Assembly: GCA_030652245.1 (NCBI GenBank)
Contig: JAUSBB010000018.1
Coordinates: 1-39,216 of the forward strand
Direction of reading: 5' to 3'
DNA: 39,216 nucleotides
Source of the DNA: Rhodocyclaceae bacterium
GTDB lineage: Bacteria; Pseudomonadota; Gammaproteobacteria; Burkholderiales; Rhodocyclaceae
Part shown: piece after piece, positions 23,922-34,742 of the stretch
How the letters are laid out: each line of letters starts with the position of its first letter
Numbering within the stretch: position 1 is the first letter of the stretch
Made by a program: the position numbers and the translations under genes
The notes under the pieces: generated by a model
The model's input: only the letters and a program-made list of their open reading frames with translations
Databases searched by the model: none
What the model was told of the DNA's origin: nothing

Positions 23922-25550
23922 ATGAACTTAAAAGATATGAAATTGAGCACCAGATTGGTTTTGGGATTTGGATTGATTTTGCTGCTGGTTGTAGCACTGG
24001 TTGCTTTTGTGTTGATCCAAATGTCCGTTCTATCCAAAGGCTTGTCCGAAATGGAAGTCGCCTTATCCAGCAAATCACGCGCTATGACCTTGGTTACCGA
24101 TGTCAAGGATAACGGGATTTCCAGTATGGAGATGCTTCTTAGCACCAACAGCGACCACCACGCCAATGTCATTAGAGAAATTGCAAAAAGAAACCAGTCA
24201 ATATCGGAAACCATTGAATTGATGGGCCGTAATTTAGCTGATTCAAAGGAAGTCGCTGAGTTGTTTGCCGCGATACAGAAACAGCGTGGGCTTTATATCT
24301 CTGGACTTGATAAGGTTACACATCTGCTTAAAAACGGAAAGCAGGCACAGGCCACCTATGTAGCAGGCGAAGAAATGATCCCTGCGCTAGAGCCATTCCT
24401 GACCGCCATCAAGAATGCGGACGAATATCAGGGCAAGAAGCTTGTTGCCAGTATCGCTCAGATAGACAGAATGTCGAATTCAATACGCAACACGGTCATC
24501 ATGGCCGGTGCAATCGTCATGATACTTGGCATTTTCAGCGCCGGATTTATAATTACCTCTATCACCAGGCCTCTGAATCAAATGCGCAAAATCATCATCC
24601 AAGTCGGAGAGAATGACGATTTAACGCAGCGCATTGCCATCAGCAGCACAGATGAAGTCGGAGAGACCGCGCAAGCCTTCGATGGACTCATGGTTAACTT
24701 ACAGCAGATCATTGGCCAGATGATCGAAAGTTCTGACAAGATTTCAGCATTCGCTAAAAGTCTGTCGTCTTCCTCCAGCCATCTCGCAGCAAGATCGTCA
24801 AGCCAGAGCGAATCTACCTCGGCCATGGCCGCTGCTGTCGAGGAAATGACGGTAAGTATCAACCACATCTCCGACAGCGCGCGCGAGGCTCTGGATATCT
24901 CCAGACAAGCAGGCCATCTTTCTGCAGAGGGCGGGGAAATCATCAAGCAGGCCGCCTTGGATATGTCGCGAATTGAAGAAACCGTGCGTGACGCCTCCAA
25001 CAGCATAGAATTAGTTGGGCAGAATTCAAATCAGATTTCCTCAATTGTCCAAGTAATCAAGGAGATCGCCAACCAAACCAATTTGCTTGCGCTCAACGCC
25101 GCAATCGAGGCTGCCCGTGCCGGAGAGCAAGGCCGAGGTTTCGCAGTAGTCGCTGATGAGGTGAGGAAACTTGCGGAGCGCACCACCAATGCCACTGAGG
25201 AAATATCCGGCATGATCGACGAGATGCAAAGCAGCGCCAAAAATGCGGTTGCCGCCATGAGTACAAGCGTCGATCAGGTCGGTAGCGGCGTAGCGCTTGC
25301 AAATCAGGCAGGAACGTCCATCGACCAAATCAAGAGCGGCGCGGTGCGTGTCGTTGCTGTTGTCAGTGACATATCTTCAGCGCTGACGGAACAAAGTTGC
25401 ACCAGCATTGATCTTTCCAAACAAGTGGAAAATGTGGCACAAATGACTGAAGAAAATAGCTCAGCTTCCGCCAATACAGCACTTGAGGCAGAAAACTTGC
25501 AAGAACTGGCGAGCATCATGCGGGCAGCGGTAGGGCGATTCAAGATTTAG
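23922..25550 (+). CDS. methyl-accepting chemotaxis protein
   Basis: The 542-residue membrane receptor signals to CheA/CheW. It has a first membrane helix (about 12-34) and a periplasmic four-helix-bundle sensor of about 155 residues. A second helix (about 190-213) is followed by a HAMP domain ([24 protein letters not shown]). The long cytoplasmic signalling hairpin has the conserved tip [20 protein letters not shown], then [21 protein letters not shown]. There is no C-terminal NWETF-like pentapeptide for CheR/CheB tethering. The ATG at 23922 has GGCAGG 4 nt upstream. Base composition is lower in GC than in the flanking genes. It converges with the exonuclease gene, and their stop codons overlap by 4 bp. 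Confidence 0.95.
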   Translation: MNLKDMKLSTRLVLGFGLILLLVVALVAFVLIQMSVLSKGLSEMEVALSSKSRAMTLVTDVKDNGISSMEMLLSTNSDHHANVIREIAKRNQSISETIELMGRNLADSKEVAELFAAIQKQRGLYISGLDKVTHLLKNGKQAQATYVAGEEMIPALEPFLTAIKNADEYQGKKLVASIAQIDRMSNSIRNTVIMAGAIVMILGIFSAGFIITSITRPLNQMRKIIIQVGENDDLTQRIAISSTDEVGETAQAFDGLMVNLQQIIGQMIESSDKISAFAKSLSSSSSHLAARSSSQSESTSAMAAAVEEMTVSINHISDSAREALDISRQAGHLSAEGGEIIKQAALDMSRIEETVRDASNSIELVGQNSNQISSIVQVIKEIANQTNLLALNAAIEAARAGEQGRGFAVVADEVRKLAERTTNATEEISGMIDEMQSSAKNAVAAMSTSVDQVGSGVALANQAGTSIDQIKSGAVRVVAVVSDISSALTEQSCTSIDLSKQVENVAQMTEENSSASANTALEAENLQELASIMRAAVGRFKI

Positions 25551-26323
25551 CCAGCCCAGACGGCACTGAACTCCCGCCAGTGCGGCAGATCCAGCGCGCC
25601 GAGTTGCTCGCGCACCACCGCCACTTCGCTATCGTGCGCCGCCGCGGTTAAATTGCCGCGCATTTTCTGAAAGCGCAGATAGACCAGATAGGTATTCACC
25701 ACATCGGTCTCGCAGTAGTCGCGGATCGCGTCGATCCTGCCCTCTTGCCAGGCGCCCCACACCGCGTCGCCCGCCATGCCCAGCTTGCCCGGCAGCCCCA
25801 TCAACTTCACCAGTTGGTCGAGCGGCGCGTTGGCGCGCGGCTGGTACATCGCCAGGAGGTCCATCAGGTCAAGATGGCGCGTGTGGTAGCGGCTGATGTA
25901 GTTGTTCCACTTGAAGTCGCGATCATCCTCGCCCATGTCCCAGTAACGCGCCGCCGTCACACCGTGGATCAGGCCGCGATAGTGAAGCACCGGCAGGTCG
26001 AAGCCGCCGCCGTTCCATGACACGAGATTGGGCGTGTATTTGGCGATGCCTTCGAAGAAACGCTGGATGATCTCGCCTTCACCGGACTTCGGCTCGGCCA
26101 GCGACCACACTTTGAAGCCTTCATCGTTCCGCAGCGCGCAGGAAATGACCACGACTCGCTGCAGATGCAGCGGCAGGAAATCACCGCCATTCTTCGCGCG
26201 CTGCTTCTGGAAGGCGAACTCGGCGACCTCGGCGTCAATCAGCGCATCCGGCAGTTCATGCAAGCGCCGCAGACCCGCAATATCGGGAATCGTCTCGATG
26301 TCAAAGGTCAATACCGGAATCAT
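25547..26323 (-). CDS. 3'-5' exonuclease, DNA polymerase B exonuclease-like
   Basis: The 258-residue protein has the RNase H-like fold of DEDDy exonucleases: FDIETIPD near residue 7 (Asp, Glu), [15 protein letters not shown] (third acid) and [16 protein letters not shown] (Asp with catalytic Tyr). It matches the stand-alone predicted PolB-like 3'-5' exonuclease family, whose physiological role is not established; DNA or RNA proofreading or repair is likely. Its ATG overlaps the cysM stop by 4 bp (ATGA), so it is the last gene of the long leftward run. Its stop overlaps the end of the converging chemoreceptor gene. Confidence 0.9.
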   Translation of the reverse strand: MIPVLTFDIETIPDIAGLRRLHELPDALIDAEVAEFAFQKQRAKNGGDFLPLHLQRVVVISCALRNDEGFKVWSLAEPKSGEGEIIQRFFEGIAKYTPNLVSWNGGGFDLPVLHYRGLIHGVTAARYWDMGEDDRDFKWNNYISRYHTRHLDLMDLLAMYQPRANAPLDQLVKLMGLPGKLGMAGDAVWGAWQEGRIDAIRDYCETDVVNTYLVYLRFQKMRGNLTAAAHDSEVAVVREQLGALDLPHWREFSAVWAG

Positions 26324-27222
26324 GCCGGGAAAACACCCGTCGACAGATAGCGGTCGCCCCGGTCGCAGACGATGCTGACGATGACCGCATTCTCGACCTC
26401 GGCGGCAATCCGCAAGGCCACCGCCAGCGCTCCGCCGGAGGAAATGCCGGCAAAAATCCCTTCTTCAGTCGCCAGTCGCCGCGTCATCTCTTCGGCATCT
26501 TTCTGGCCAACCGATTCAAGCCGGTCGACGCGCGCGAAGTCGCAGATTTTCGGCAGATATTCGGTCGGCCATTTGCGGATGCCGGGAATCTGCGCGCCGG
26601 GCTCGGGCTGGCAACCGACGATCTGGATCGCCGGATTCATCTCCTTGAAGTAGCGCGAGCAGCCCATGATCGTGCCGGTGGTGCCCATGCTGGAAATGAA
26701 ATGGGTAATCCGGCCCTCGGTATCGCGCCAGATTTCGGGTCCGGTTCCCTCGTAGTGGGCGCGCGGATTGTCCGGGTTGGCGAACTGGTCGAGCACCACG
26801 CCACGGCCTTCACGCGCCATCTGGTCGGCCAGGTCGCGCGCGCCTTCCATGCTGCCGGCCTTTGACGTCAGCACCAGCTCTGCGCCATAGGCTTTCATGC
26901 TTTGCCGGCGTTCGACGCTTTGATTTTCCGGCATCACCAGCACCATCTTGTAGCCGCGCATCGCCGCCACCATCGCCAGCGCAATGCCGGTATTGCCCGA
27001 GGTGGCCTCGATCAGGGTATCGCCCGGCTTGATCTCGCCGCGCTCCTCGGCCCGCCGGATCATCGACAACGCCGGCCGATCCTTGACCGAACCAGCCGGA
27101 TTATTGCCTTCGAGCTTGGCAAAAATCAGGTTATTGCGCCGCGTGTTGTCCTCTCCCGGCAAGCGCTGCAAGCGCACCAGCGGCGTATTGCCGACGAAGT
27201 TGTCGAGCGTGTTGGCGTTCAT
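26320..27222 (-). CDS. cysM: cysteine synthase B (CysM)
   Basis: CysM makes cysteine from O-acetylserine and sulfide. The B isozyme can also take thiosulfate, giving S-sulfocysteine. The 300-residue protein has the PLP-lysine motif [15 protein letters not shown] (Lys about 47), the substrate loop [12 protein letters not shown], the [13 protein letters not shown] phosphate-binding loop and a C-terminal [12 protein letters not shown]. The CysM length and sequence favour the B type over CysK. Start and stop overlap rfaD and the exonuclease by 4 bp each. In an organism with Sox and a YeeE/YedE transporter, thiosulfate assimilation by this enzyme is plausible. Confidence 0.94.
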   Translation of the reverse strand: MNANTLDNFVGNTPLVRLQRLPGEDNTRRNNLIFAKLEGNNPAGSVKDRPALSMIRRAEERGEIKPGDTLIEATSGNTGIALAMVAAMRGYKMVLVMPENQSVERRQSMKAYGAELVLTSKAGSMEGARDLADQMAREGRGVVLDQFANPDNPRAHYEGTGPEIWRDTEGRITHFISSMGTTGTIMGCSRYFKEMNPAIQIVGCQPEPGAQIPGIRKWPTEYLPKICDFARVDRLESVGQKDAEEMTRRLATEEGIFAGISSGGALAVALRIAAEVENAVIVSIVCDRGDRYLSTGVFPA

Positions 27223-28226
27223 CTGGACAAGTGCTCCACATAGTTCGTCACGCCCTGCTCCACCGTGGCAAACGCATCGCCATAACCGGCGGCCCGCAAG
27301 GCGGAAATATCCGCCTGGGTGAAACTCTGATACTTGCCCTTCAGCGCCTCGGGGAAATCGACGTATTCGACGATGCCCTGACTGACCATGTCCTGCAGGG
27401 AATGCGCCGGCTTGCCTTCGAGCGCGCGGCAGGCGTTGACGGTCGAGTGCGCGATGTCGTTGAACGGCTGCGCCCGGCCGGTGCCGAGGTTGAAGATGCC
27501 GGATTTTTTCGGCTGGTCGAGAAAATACATGTTCACCTTGACCACGTCATCGACATAGACGAAATCGCGGCTCTGCTCGCCGTTGGCGTAGCCGTCGCAG
27601 CCCTCGAACAGCTTTACCTTGCCGGTGGCGCGATACTGGTTGAAATGGTGGAAGGCCACCGAGGCCATGCGCCCCTTGTGCTGCTCGCGCGGGCCATAGA
27701 CATTGAAATAGCGGAAGCCGACCACCTGCGAATCGGTGCAGTTCGCGGCGGGGCCGATGCGGCGGCGCACGACCTGATCGAAGAGGAACTTCGAGTAGCC
27801 ATACACGTTAAGCGGCCCCTCGTGCGCGCGCGACTCCTGGAAGATGCGCCCGCCGCCATAGACCGAGGCGCTGGAGGCATAGAGGAAAGGCACCTCGTGG
27901 TCGAGGCAGAAGTCCAGCAGCCCGATGGAATAACGGTAATTATTCTCCATCATGTAATGGCCGTCGGTTTCCATGGTGTCCGAGCAGGCGCCCTCGTGGA
28001 AAATCGCCTCGACCGCGCCGTCAAACTGGCCGCCATGCACCATGTCGATGAATTCGTGCTTGTCGAGATAATCGGCAATCTCGCAGTCGACCAGGTTCTT
28101 GAACTTGTCGGCTTTTTTGAGATTGTCGACGGCGATGACCTTGTCGATGCCGCGCTCGTTGAGCGCCTTGACGATGTTGGCGCCGATGAACCCGCAGGCG
28201 CCGGTAACGATGTAATACGAACTCAT
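27219..28226 (-). CDS. rfaD: ADP-L-glycero-D-manno-heptose 6-epimerase
   Basis: RfaD (HldD) epimerises ADP-D-glycero-D-manno-heptose to the L-glycero form for the LPS inner core. The 335-residue protein is a short-chain-type epimerase with the NAD(P)-binding motif [15 protein letters not shown] at the N-terminus, active-site Ser region [10 protein letters not shown] and the Tyr-Lys pair in [12 protein letters not shown]. The family block [19 protein letters not shown] is present. It overlaps cysM by 4 bp and lies 9 bp after rfaE1, in the order kinase then epimerase common in betaproteobacteria. Confidence 0.96.
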   Translation of the reverse strand: MSSYYIVTGACGFIGANIVKALNERGIDKVIAVDNLKKADKFKNLVDCEIADYLDKHEFIDMVHGGQFDGAVEAIFHEGACSDTMETDGHYMMENNYRYSIGLLDFCLDHEVPFLYASSASVYGGGRIFQESRAHEGPLNVYGYSKFLFDQVVRRRIGPAANCTDSQVVGFRYFNVYGPREQHKGRMASVAFHHFNQYRATGKVKLFEGCDGYANGEQSRDFVYVDDVVKVNMYFLDQPKKSGIFNLGTGRAQPFNDIAHSTVNACRALEGKPAHSLQDMVSQGIVEYVDFPEALKGKYQSFTQADISALRAAGYGDAFATVEQGVTNYVEHLSR

Positions 28227-28235
28227 TTTCTTCCC

Positions 28236-29168
28236 TTATTCTTCAAGTTCCGCAAGCGAGCAAGTCGCGGTGCCCAACTTGCCGACCACCACGCTCGCCG
28301 CCCGGTTGGCCCAGCGCATGCCCTCCGCCATGGACAGACCGCAGGCCAGCATGACGGCCAGCGTGGCAATGACGGTATCGCCGGCGCCGCTGACATCATA
28401 AACCTCGCGCGCCTGGGCCGGTTCGTGGGTGACCCCCGCGTCGGAGAACAGGCTCATGCCTTCTTCCGAACGGGTCAGCAACAATGCGGCAAGCCCCAGA
28501 TCAGCGCGCAATTTGTCGACACGGGCCGTCAGATCGGCTTCGCCGGTCCAGCGCCCCACCACTTCGCGCAACTCGGCGCGATTCGGCGTGATGATGCTGG
28601 CCCCGGCGTAGCGCGCGTAATCGTCGCCCTTGGGATCGACGAGCACGGGTTTGCCCTGTGCCCGCGCCAGGCGGATCATTTCGGCAATATGCGTGAGCCC
28701 GCCCTTGCCGTAGTCGGACAGAATCACGACATCGCAGGCGACGACCCGTTGCTGGAATTCGGCCAGCTTGGTTTGCAGCACTTCGTGCGCCGGCGCATTC
28801 TCGAAATCGATGCGCAGCAACTGCTGCTGTCGCCCGAGCACCCGCAGTTTCACGGTCGTGTTGAGCTGCGCGTCTTCATGCAGGCTGGCATCGATGGACG
28901 AGCCGGCCAGCAGCCGGGCGAGCGTTTGCCCTGCTTCATCCGCGCCCACCACCGAAAGCAGGCTCGCCTGGGCGCCGAGCGCCGCAATATTGCGCGCGAC
29001 GTTGGCCGCGCCGCCGGGGCGTTCCTCGATTCTTTCGACCTTGACCACCGGCACCGGCGCCTCGGGCGAAATACGCGAGACCTCGCCGAACCAGTAACGG
29101 TCGAGCATCACGTCACCAACGACGAGAACGCGGGCTGCCCGGGTATCTGGGGTGTCTGGCAGTTTCAC
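28236..29168 (-). CDS. rfaE1: D-glycero-beta-D-manno-heptose-7-phosphate kinase
   Basis: This PfkB-family kinase phosphorylates heptose-7-phosphate at C1 in ADP-heptose synthesis. The 310-residue protein has the substrate motif RPGGAANVARNIAALGA and the C-terminal DVSGAGDTVIATLA motif with the catalytic Asp. It lacks the adenylyltransferase half found in two-domain HldE, so the rfaE2 function must be encoded elsewhere. The start is GTG at 29168, overlapping the lapB stop as GTGA. Confidence 0.95.
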   Translation of the reverse strand: MKLPDTPDTRAARVLVVGDVMLDRYWFGEVSRISPEAPVPVVKVERIEERPGGAANVARNIAALGAQASLLSVVGADEAGQTLARLLAGSSIDASLHEDAQLNTTVKLRVLGRQQQLLRIDFENAPAHEVLQTKLAEFQQRVVACDVVILSDYGKGGLTHIAEMIRLARAQGKPVLVDPKGDDYARYAGASIITPNRAELREVVGRWTGEADLTARVDKLRADLGLAALLLTRSEEGMSLFSDAGVTHEPAQAREVYDVSGAGDTVIATLAVMLACGLSMAEGMRWANRAASVVVGKLGTATCSLAELEE

Positions 29169-30352
29169 GGATTCAGGTCAAACTCTTCGGTGCGTTTGGG
29201 CGGGAAAGTTTCCCAGCCGCCGCAGGCCGGACAGCGCCAGTGAAACTGCCGCGCCTTGAAGCCGCAATCGTCGCAGCGATAGCGCGCGACGCGGCGCGTG
29301 TGGTTGTGAATGAGGTTTTTGACCAGTTCAAGATCGGCGCGCTTTTCCGGTGGGGCCAGCAGAACCTGGGCTTCCAGCAGCTTGTCGAGTCCCAGCAGGG
29401 TCGGGTTGCGGCGCAACTCGTCGCGCACCAGCACATAGGCCACTTCGGGACCGCTGGCGAGCAGCTCGGCCTGGAACACTACGTCGAGCAGGTCAATGGA
29501 TGGATGGCGCTCAAGATAGCCGCGTAGCAGCTCGGTGCCGGCAGCCTCACGGCCGAGCTCGCGATACGCACTTGCCATTTTCTCGGCAGCCAGAGCGAGA
29601 AAGACCGGGTTTTGCTGCTCGATACGCTGCCAGGTTGACAGTGCCGTCTCGCCAGCGCCGACTTTCACTTCCAGTTCGCCCAGCATCAGGGTTGCCCGCA
29701 CGCACTTGCGATTGGCGGCCAGCGCGGCTTCCAGTCGCTGCCGCGCCATTTCGAGTCGGCCATTCAGCAGATCGGATGCCGCCAACTCACAGTGAAATTC
29801 GGCAATCTCCTTCTGCCACAGGTGCTCGGCGTGGCCCGGCATTTCCTCGGCAATGGCGATGGCCTTGGCCCATTCTTTTTCCTGTTGGTAGATTTCAAGC
29901 AGGTTCTTCAAGGCCTCTTCGTCGCGCAGGGTGCCGCGCAGCTTGTCGAAGATTTCCTCGGCGCGATCGAGCAAGCCGGCTTTCAGATAGTCCTGCCCCA
30001 GTTCGGAAAGGGCGTGCAGGCGCTGTTCCTCGGTCAATTGACTCTGCGAGGCGTCGCGGTCGATCAAATGCTTGTGAACCCGGATTGCGCGGTCGGTTTC
30101 GCCGCGACGGCGGAACAGACTGCCCAGCGCGAAATGCAATTCGATGGTTTCAGGGTCGATCTTGGCGGCTTCGAGGAATGCCTCGATCGCGCGGTCGGGC
30201 TGCTCGTTGAGCAAAAAGTTCAGCCCGGTGAAATACGAGCGCGGCAGCGCGCGCGACTCGCGCAACAGTTGATTGATGTCGATGCGCGCGGCGAGCCAGC
30301 CCAATACAAAGAATACCGGCAACGCCAGAAACCACCACAGTTCGATTTCCAC
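29165..30352 (-). CDS. lapB: lipopolysaccharide assembly protein B
   Basis: LapB is an inner-membrane TPR protein that controls LPS synthesis through FtsH-dependent turnover of LpxC. The 395-residue protein has an N-terminal membrane helix (WWFLALPVFFVLGWLAARI) and about nine TPR helices-pairs. It ends with a rubredoxin-like metal site, YRCDDCGFKARQFHWRCPACGGW. The start is GTG at 30352, 2 bp after the lapA stop. A variant of the dispersed repeat (copy e) encodes [10 protein letters not shown] at about residues 230-238. The protein length there agrees with relatives, so it replaces sequence instead of adding it. Confidence 0.95.
   Translation of the reverse strand: MEIELWWFLALPVFFVLGWLAARIDINQLLRESRALPRSYFTGLNFLLNEQPDRAIEAFLEAAKIDPETIELHFALGSLFRRRGETDRAIRVHKHLIDRDASQSQLTEEQRLHALSELGQDYLKAGLLDRAEEIFDKLRGTLRDEEALKNLLEIYQQEKEWAKAIAIAEEMPGHAEHLWQKEIAEFHCELAASDLLNGRLEMARQRLEAALAANRKCVRATLMLGELEVKVGAGETALSTWQRIEQQNPVFLALAAEKMASAYRELGREAAGTELLRGYLERHPSIDLLDVVFQAELLASGPEVAYVLVRDELRRNPTLLGLDKLLEAQVLLAPPEKRADLELVKNLIHNHTRRVARYRCDDCGFKARQFHWRCPACGGWETFPPKRTEEFDLNP
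29643..29665 (-). repeat. dispersed 23-bp repeat, copy e (inside lapB)
   Basis: The plus strand reads GCCGTCTCGCCAG followed by CGCCGACTTT, identical to copy d in malQ and continuing identically for two more bases. It differs from copies a-c by one base. It lies within a TPR of lapB, read on the minus strand as AAAGTCGGC... in the frame K-V-G. Confidence 0.7.
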
Positions 30353-30354
30353 GC

Positions 30355-30660
30355 TTAAACGCCTATCGTCGGCAAGTCGATTTGATTCGTCGGCAGCGGT
30401 GACGCCGGAGATTTCTCCCTTTCCGCCAACGCGCGTTTCTGCGCACCGATGACGCGCCGCTGGCGAATCAACTGCGGCAGCAGGGCAAGCAGACCCAGCA
30501 CGATCCCCAGCACCAGCGCGCCCAATAAAGCCAGCGACAGCGGTGTTTGCCAGCTTGCGTCAAAAAAGAAGCGCAGCTCGACATCACCGCTGTTCTTGAT
30601 GGCCAGTCCCAGCAGGATGACGAAAAGCACGCCACGCAGGAACCAGAGCAGCGCGGTCAT
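30355..30660 (-). CDS. lapA: lipopolysaccharide assembly protein A
   Basis: LapA is a small inner-membrane protein that works with LapB in LPS assembly. The 101-residue product has two membrane helices (WFLRGVLFVILLGLAIKNSG and PLSLALLGALVLGIVLGLLALL). A basic cytoplasmic segment, RQRRVIGAQKRA, follows. It starts 12 bp after ihfB and ends 2 bp before lapB, the standard order. Confidence 0.92.
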   Translation of the reverse strand: MTALLWFLRGVLFVILLGLAIKNSGDVELRFFFDASWQTPLSLALLGALVLGIVLGLLALLPQLIRQRRVIGAQKRALAEREKSPASPLPTNQIDLPTIGV

Positions 30661-30672
30661 AGGTTATGACAA

Positions 30673-30960
30673 CTACTTGACGAACAGGTCGACGCGCTCA
30701 CGCAGTTCCTTACCGGCCTTGAAATGCGGCACGTATTTGGCCGGCACCTGAACCTTGTCGCCCGATTTGGGATTGCGGCCGGTGCGCGGCGGCCGATAAT
30801 TCAGCGAAAAGCTGCCGAAGCCGCGAATCTCGATGCGATCACCCTTGACCAGGGCCTCGGTCATCGCATCGAGAATCATTTTCACGGACAAATCGGCATC
30901 CTTCGCCACCAGTTGCGAAAAGCGCTCCGCCAGACGAGCGATCAACTCAGACTTGGTCAT
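30673..30960 (-). CDS. ihfB: integration host factor beta subunit
   Basis: IHF bends DNA and shapes promoters, replication and recombination. The 95-residue protein begins [14 protein letters not shown]. It has the beta-arm region [20 protein letters not shown], whose RTGRNPK includes the intercalating proline. It follows rpsA by 23 bp, the arrangement conserved in many proteobacteria. The alpha subunit is not in this window. Confidence 0.96.
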   Translation of the reverse strand: MTKSELIARLAERFSQLVAKDADLSVKMILDAMTEALVKGDRIEIRGFGSFSLNYRPPRTGRNPKSGDKVQVPAKYVPHFKAGKELRERVDLFVK

Positions 30961-30983
30961 GGATGGATGCTTTGCGATGCGGC

Positions 30984-32693
30984 TTACTGCTGGTTCAGCT
31001 TGGCTTTCAACAAGGCACCCAGACTGGTGGTGCCCGTCGCGGCGGAAGCGGAATCCGTTGCCAGTTTCTGCATCGCCTCGCTCTGTTCGGCCTGATCCTT
31101 GGCCTTGATCGAGAGGTTGATCGAACGGGTCTTGCGGTCGACGTTGATGATCAAGGCCTCGACGGCTTCGCCCACTTTCAGATGCTGGCTGAGGTCTTCG
31201 ATACGATCACGCGAGAACTCGGAAACACGCAGATAGCCTTCGATATCACCACCCAGATCAATCACCGCACCCCGTGCATCGACACTCTTGACCGTGCCAT
31301 TGATCAGGCTGTTCTTGTCATGGGTCGCGATGAAGCTGGTGAAGGGGTCGCCATCGAGTTGCTTGACGCCGAGGGAGATACGTTCTTTCTCGACATCGAT
31401 GGACAGCACCACCGCCTCGACTTCGTCGCCCTTCTTGTAATTCTGCTTGGCTTCTTCGCCGGTGGCCGACCAGGACAGATCGGACAGATGCACCAGGCCG
31501 TCGATGCCGCCGGGCAGACCGATGAAGATGCCGAAGTCGGTAATCGATTTGATGGCGCCGCGCACCTTGTCGCCCTTCTTGTGATTGGCGGCAAAGTCAT
31601 CCCACGGATTCGGCTGGCACTGCTTCATGCCCAGGCTGATGCGGCGGCGGTCTTCGTCGATTTCGAGAATCATCACTTCGACCTCGTCACCCAACTGGAC
31701 GACCTTGGACGGGTGAATGTTCTTGTTGGTCCAGTCCATTTCGGAGACGTGCACCAGACCTTCGATGCCCTGCTCGATCTCGACGAATGAACCGTAGTCG
31801 GTCAGGTTGGTGACCTTGCCGAACAAGCGCGTGCCAGCGGGGTAACGACGGGCAATGCCCACCCACGGATCTTCGCCGAGCTGCTTCATGCCGAGGCTGA
31901 CGCGGTTCTTTTCCTGGTCGAACTTGAGAATCTTTGCCGTCACTTCATCGCCGACGTTGAGCACTTCGGACGGATGACGCACGCGACGCCAGGCCAGGTC
32001 GGTGATGTGCAGCAGGCCGTCGATGCCGCCGAGGTCCACGAACGCGCCGTAGTCGGTGATGTTCTTGACGATGCCCTTGACGATGGTGCCTTCGGACAGG
32101 TTTTCGAGCAGCTTCTGGCGCTCTTCGCCCATGTTGGCCTCAAGCACGGCGCGGCGCGAAACGACGACGTTATTACGCTTCCTGTCGAGCTTGATGACCT
32201 TGAATTCGTATTCTTTGCCTTCGAAAGGCGTCGTGTCCTTGACCGGACGGGTATCGACCAGCGAGCCGGGCAGGAAGGCGCGGATGCCATTGGTCATGAC
32301 GGTGAGACCGCCCTTGACCTTGCCGGTGATCACACCCTTGACGAGGATGTTGTCGGTCATGGCCTTGTCGAGATCGTTCCAGGCGGCGATGCGCTTGGCC
32401 TTGTCGCGGGACAGGCGGGTTTCGCCGTAGCCGTCCTCGAGCATCTCGATGGCCACCAGGACAAAATCGCCCGGGGTGGCTTCGATTTCGCCGCGATCGT
32501 TTTTGAACTCATCGACCGAGATAAAGGACTCGGATTTCAGACCCGCATTGACAACCACGAAATTCTGGTCGATACGGACAACTTCAGCCGTGATGACTTC
32601 ACCGGCGCGCATTTCCTGGCGGGAGAGGCTCTCCTCGAAAAGGGCGGCAAAGGAGTTTTCAGGATTCACGGCAACAGCAGCAGTAGCAGACAT
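30984..32693 (-). CDS. rpsA: 30S ribosomal protein S1
   Basis: S1 binds mRNA on the small ribosomal subunit and promotes initiation. The 569-residue protein has six S1 repeats, seen as recurring [31 protein letters not shown] blocks, for example [22 protein letters not shown]. It starts [23 protein letters not shown]. The leader GGATATTTCTTGGAACATTA before the ATG has no Shine-Dalgarno at the normal distance. This fits the known autoregulation of rpsA mRNA by S1. It follows aroA-cmk by 41 bp. Confidence 0.97.
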   Translation of the reverse strand: MSATAAVAVNPENSFAALFEESLSRQEMRAGEVITAEVVRIDQNFVVVNAGLKSESFISVDEFKNDRGEIEATPGDFVLVAIEMLEDGYGETRLSRDKAKRIAAWNDLDKAMTDNILVKGVITGKVKGGLTVMTNGIRAFLPGSLVDTRPVKDTTPFEGKEYEFKVIKLDRKRNNVVVSRRAVLEANMGEERQKLLENLSEGTIVKGIVKNITDYGAFVDLGGIDGLLHITDLAWRRVRHPSEVLNVGDEVTAKILKFDQEKNRVSLGMKQLGEDPWVGIARRYPAGTRLFGKVTNLTDYGSFVEIEQGIEGLVHVSEMDWTNKNIHPSKVVQLGDEVEVMILEIDEDRRRISLGMKQCQPNPWDDFAANHKKGDKVRGAIKSITDFGIFIGLPGGIDGLVHLSDLSWSATGEEAKQNYKKGDEVEAVVLSIDVEKERISLGVKQLDGDPFTSFIATHDKNSLINGTVKSVDARGAVIDLGGDIEGYLRVSEFSRDRIEDLSQHLKVGEAVEALIINVDRKTRSINLSIKAKDQAEQSEAMQKLATDSASAATGTTSLGALLKAKLNQQ

Positions 32694-32734
32694 AAAGGGT
32701 TAATGTTCCAAGAAATATCCGTCTTGACAACGGG

Positions 32735-34729
32735 TTAGTTGAAAAACGGCAACCTGCGACGGACACTTTCCATCACGGCTGCCACGGCTTCGTCGATGTT
32801 CAACTCGGTAGTATCCACCAAGTCGGCATCGTCACATCGTCTGAGGGGCGCAACACTTCGCGCGGCATCGCGCGCATCGCGCACCCGCAGTTCCTGCAGG
32901 ATGTCCTGCAAAAGGGGACGCATGTTATCAGGCATTCCCTTGTCGATCAACTGCTTATAACGTCTTTCCGCTCTCGCCTCGGCCGACGCGGTCAAAAACA
33001 CCTTGACCTCTGCCTCGGGGAAGATCACCGAGCCCATGTCGCGGCCATCCGCCACCAGGCCGGGGAAGCGCCGGTAAGCGCGCTGGCGTTCGAGCAAGGC
33101 GCTCCGCACGGCTGGCAGGACGGCAATTTTCGAGGCGCCGATGCCGACCTCTTCTGTCCGGATCGCTTCGGTAACATCCTCTCCGGAAAGGATTATCTTT
33201 TCGCCGGCGAACTCGGCCGGCAGATTGGCAGCCACGGCGGCGACGGCAGCTTCGTCGTCCAGCGAAATCTGGTCGCGCAGCGTCGCCAGCGCGGTCAAGC
33301 GGTAAAGCGCGCCGCTGTCGAGAAAATGAAACCCCAGCGCCGCCGCCACCCGCTGCGCCACCGTGCCCTTGCCCGAAGCCGAAGGACCGTCGATGGCGAC
33401 CACCGGCGCGGCAATCGCGCCGAGCGCATCGAAATAGTGTGGAAAGGTCTTGGCGACGCACCCCGGATCATTGATCCGCACCGGCACGCCACCCAGCGCG
33501 GCGAGCGCAAAGCACATCGCAACACGGTGATCGTCGTAGGTGTCGATCCCCACATTGGCCTGCAAAGTCGGCGCCCGCGAGACGGCACCAGCCGGCTCGC
33601 TTGGTGGCATTGAGACGGCGATCCAGTCATCACCCTCCTCCACCGTCGCGCCGAGCTTGCGCAATTCCGTCGCCATGGCAACGATGCGGTCGGTTTCCTT
33701 GACCCGCCAGGACGCGATATTGCGCAGGGTGCATTTCCCGTCCGCGAACAGCGCCGCCACCGCCAGCGTCATCGCCGCATCGGGAATGTGATTGAGATCA
33801 AGGTCAAAGGCCTTCAGTTGACCATGGGCAGGCGCTCTGGCTTCGATCCAGTTGTCGCCCCAGCTAATCCGCGCGCCCATCGTTTCCAGCGCATTGGCGA
33901 ATTTCACGTCGCCCTGGATGCTCTGCCGCCCCACGCCCTCGACGCGCACCGGCCCGCCGCCAATGGCGCCCGCCGCCAGGAAATAGGAGGCCGATGAAGC
34001 ATCGCCTTCGACATGAACGACGCCGGGGCTGCGATAGCCCTGGCCCGCCGGAATCGTGAAACGCTGCCAGCCCTCCCGCTCAACAGTCACGCCGAAGCGC
34101 GCCATCAGATTCAGCGTGATCTCGATATAGGGCTTGGAGATCAACTCGGTCGTCATTTCGATGACCGCCGTCTTGCCGGTAAGCGGCAAGGCCATCAGCA
34201 ATGCGGTAAGGAACTGCGACGAGACATCGCCCCGCACGCGGATCGGCGCAGCCAGATTCACCCGCGCCGGAAATATCTCCAGCGGCGGATAGCCTGCATT
34301 GCCCGTATAGCGCACGTCGCAGCCGATCTGCCGCAGGCCATCGACCAGGTCGCCGATCGGCCGCTCGTGCATGCGCGGCACGCCACTCACGCGGTAATGC
34401 CCGCCAGATAATCCCAGTGCCGCCGTCAGCGGCCGGATCGCCGTGCCAGCATTACCCATGAACAGATCGGCATCCTTGTCCGGAAACACCCCCGCGCAGC
34501 CGGTGACACGGTAGGCATTCTGGCCAATCGCCGTCACTCGAACGCCGACTTTTGCCAGCGCCGCCAGCATCACCCGCGTGTCGTCCGAATCAAGCAGATC
34601 ACGGATTTCGGTGTCGCCCGCTGCCAGTGCGGCCAGCAACAGCATGCGGTTGGAAATGCTTTTCGAACCGGGTAGTTTCACCGTGCCGGCAGCACGACTC
34701 AAGGGTTGAAGTTGAATGAATTCCATCAT
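32735..34729 (-). CDS. aroA-cmk: fused EPSP synthase / cytidylate kinase
   Basis: This 664-residue bifunctional protein joins AroA (about 1-430), the shikimate-pathway enzyme making EPSP, to cytidylate kinase (about 435-664). AroA motifs are [36 protein letters not shown] and [17 protein letters not shown]. The kinase has the P-loop [16 protein letters not shown] and [13 protein letters not shown]. The fusion is known in betaproteobacteria, where the two genes are adjacent ahead of rpsA. Between DDWIAV and DTYDDHR it has about 12 more residues than E. coli AroA. These coincide with a 56-bp repeat element (33564-33619) encoding [16 protein letters not shown] 34729 or 34726 is the likely start; a GTG at 34768 inside the end of tyrA would add non-conserved residues. 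Confidence 0.95.
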   Translation of the reverse strand: MMEFIQLQPLSRAAGTVKLPGSKSISNRMLLLAALAAGDTEIRDLLDSDDTRVMLAALAKVGVRVTAIGQNAYRVTGCAGVFPDKDADLFMGNAGTAIRPLTAALGLSGGHYRVSGVPRMHERPIGDLVDGLRQIGCDVRYTGNAGYPPLEIFPARVNLAAPIRVRGDVSSQFLTALLMALPLTGKTAVIEMTTELISKPYIEITLNLMARFGVTVEREGWQRFTIPAGQGYRSPGVVHVEGDASSASYFLAAGAIGGGPVRVEGVGRQSIQGDVKFANALETMGARISWGDNWIEARAPAHGQLKAFDLDLNHIPDAAMTLAVAALFADGKCTLRNIASWRVKETDRIVAMATELRKLGATVEEGDDWIAVSMPPSEPAGAVSRAPTLQANVGIDTYDDHRVAMCFALAALGGVPVRINDPGCVAKTFPHYFDALGAIAAPVVAIDGPSASGKGTVAQRVAAALGFHFLDSGALYRLTALATLRDQISLDDEAAVAAVAANLPAEFAGEKIILSGEDVTEAIRTEEVGIGASKIAVLPAVRSALLERQRAYRRFPGLVADGRDMGSVIFPEAEVKVFLTASAEARAERRYKQLIDKGMPDNMRPLLQDILQELRVRDARDAARSVAPLRRCDDADLVDTTELNIDEAVAAVMESVRRRLPFFN
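33564..33619 (-). repeat. 56-bp extended repeat element, copy f (in frame in aroA)
   Basis: It begins AAAGTCGGCGCC on the plus strand and ends GACGGC. It aligns without gaps to copy g in serC (38491-38546) with 40 of 56 identical bases, 26 of the first 30. The first 23 bases match copies a-c at 20 positions. It can form a hairpin, GAGACGGC-ACCA-GCCGGCTC, with one mismatch. On the coding strand it gives the peptide AVSRAPTLQ. Confidence 0.65.
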
Positions 34730-34742
34730 CGACGGGGAAAAA

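Noticed and set aside
34530-34552. Further copy of the 23-bp repeat inside aroA
   Set aside because: Nineteen of 23 bases match and the ends agree, but the encoded KVGVRVTA is what AroA proteins usually have here, so it may be chance plus codon bias.
32735-34729. aroA-cmk fusion as a novel gene fusion
   Set aside because: The fusion is a known bifunctional protein in betaproteobacteria; only the inserted repeat within it is unusual.
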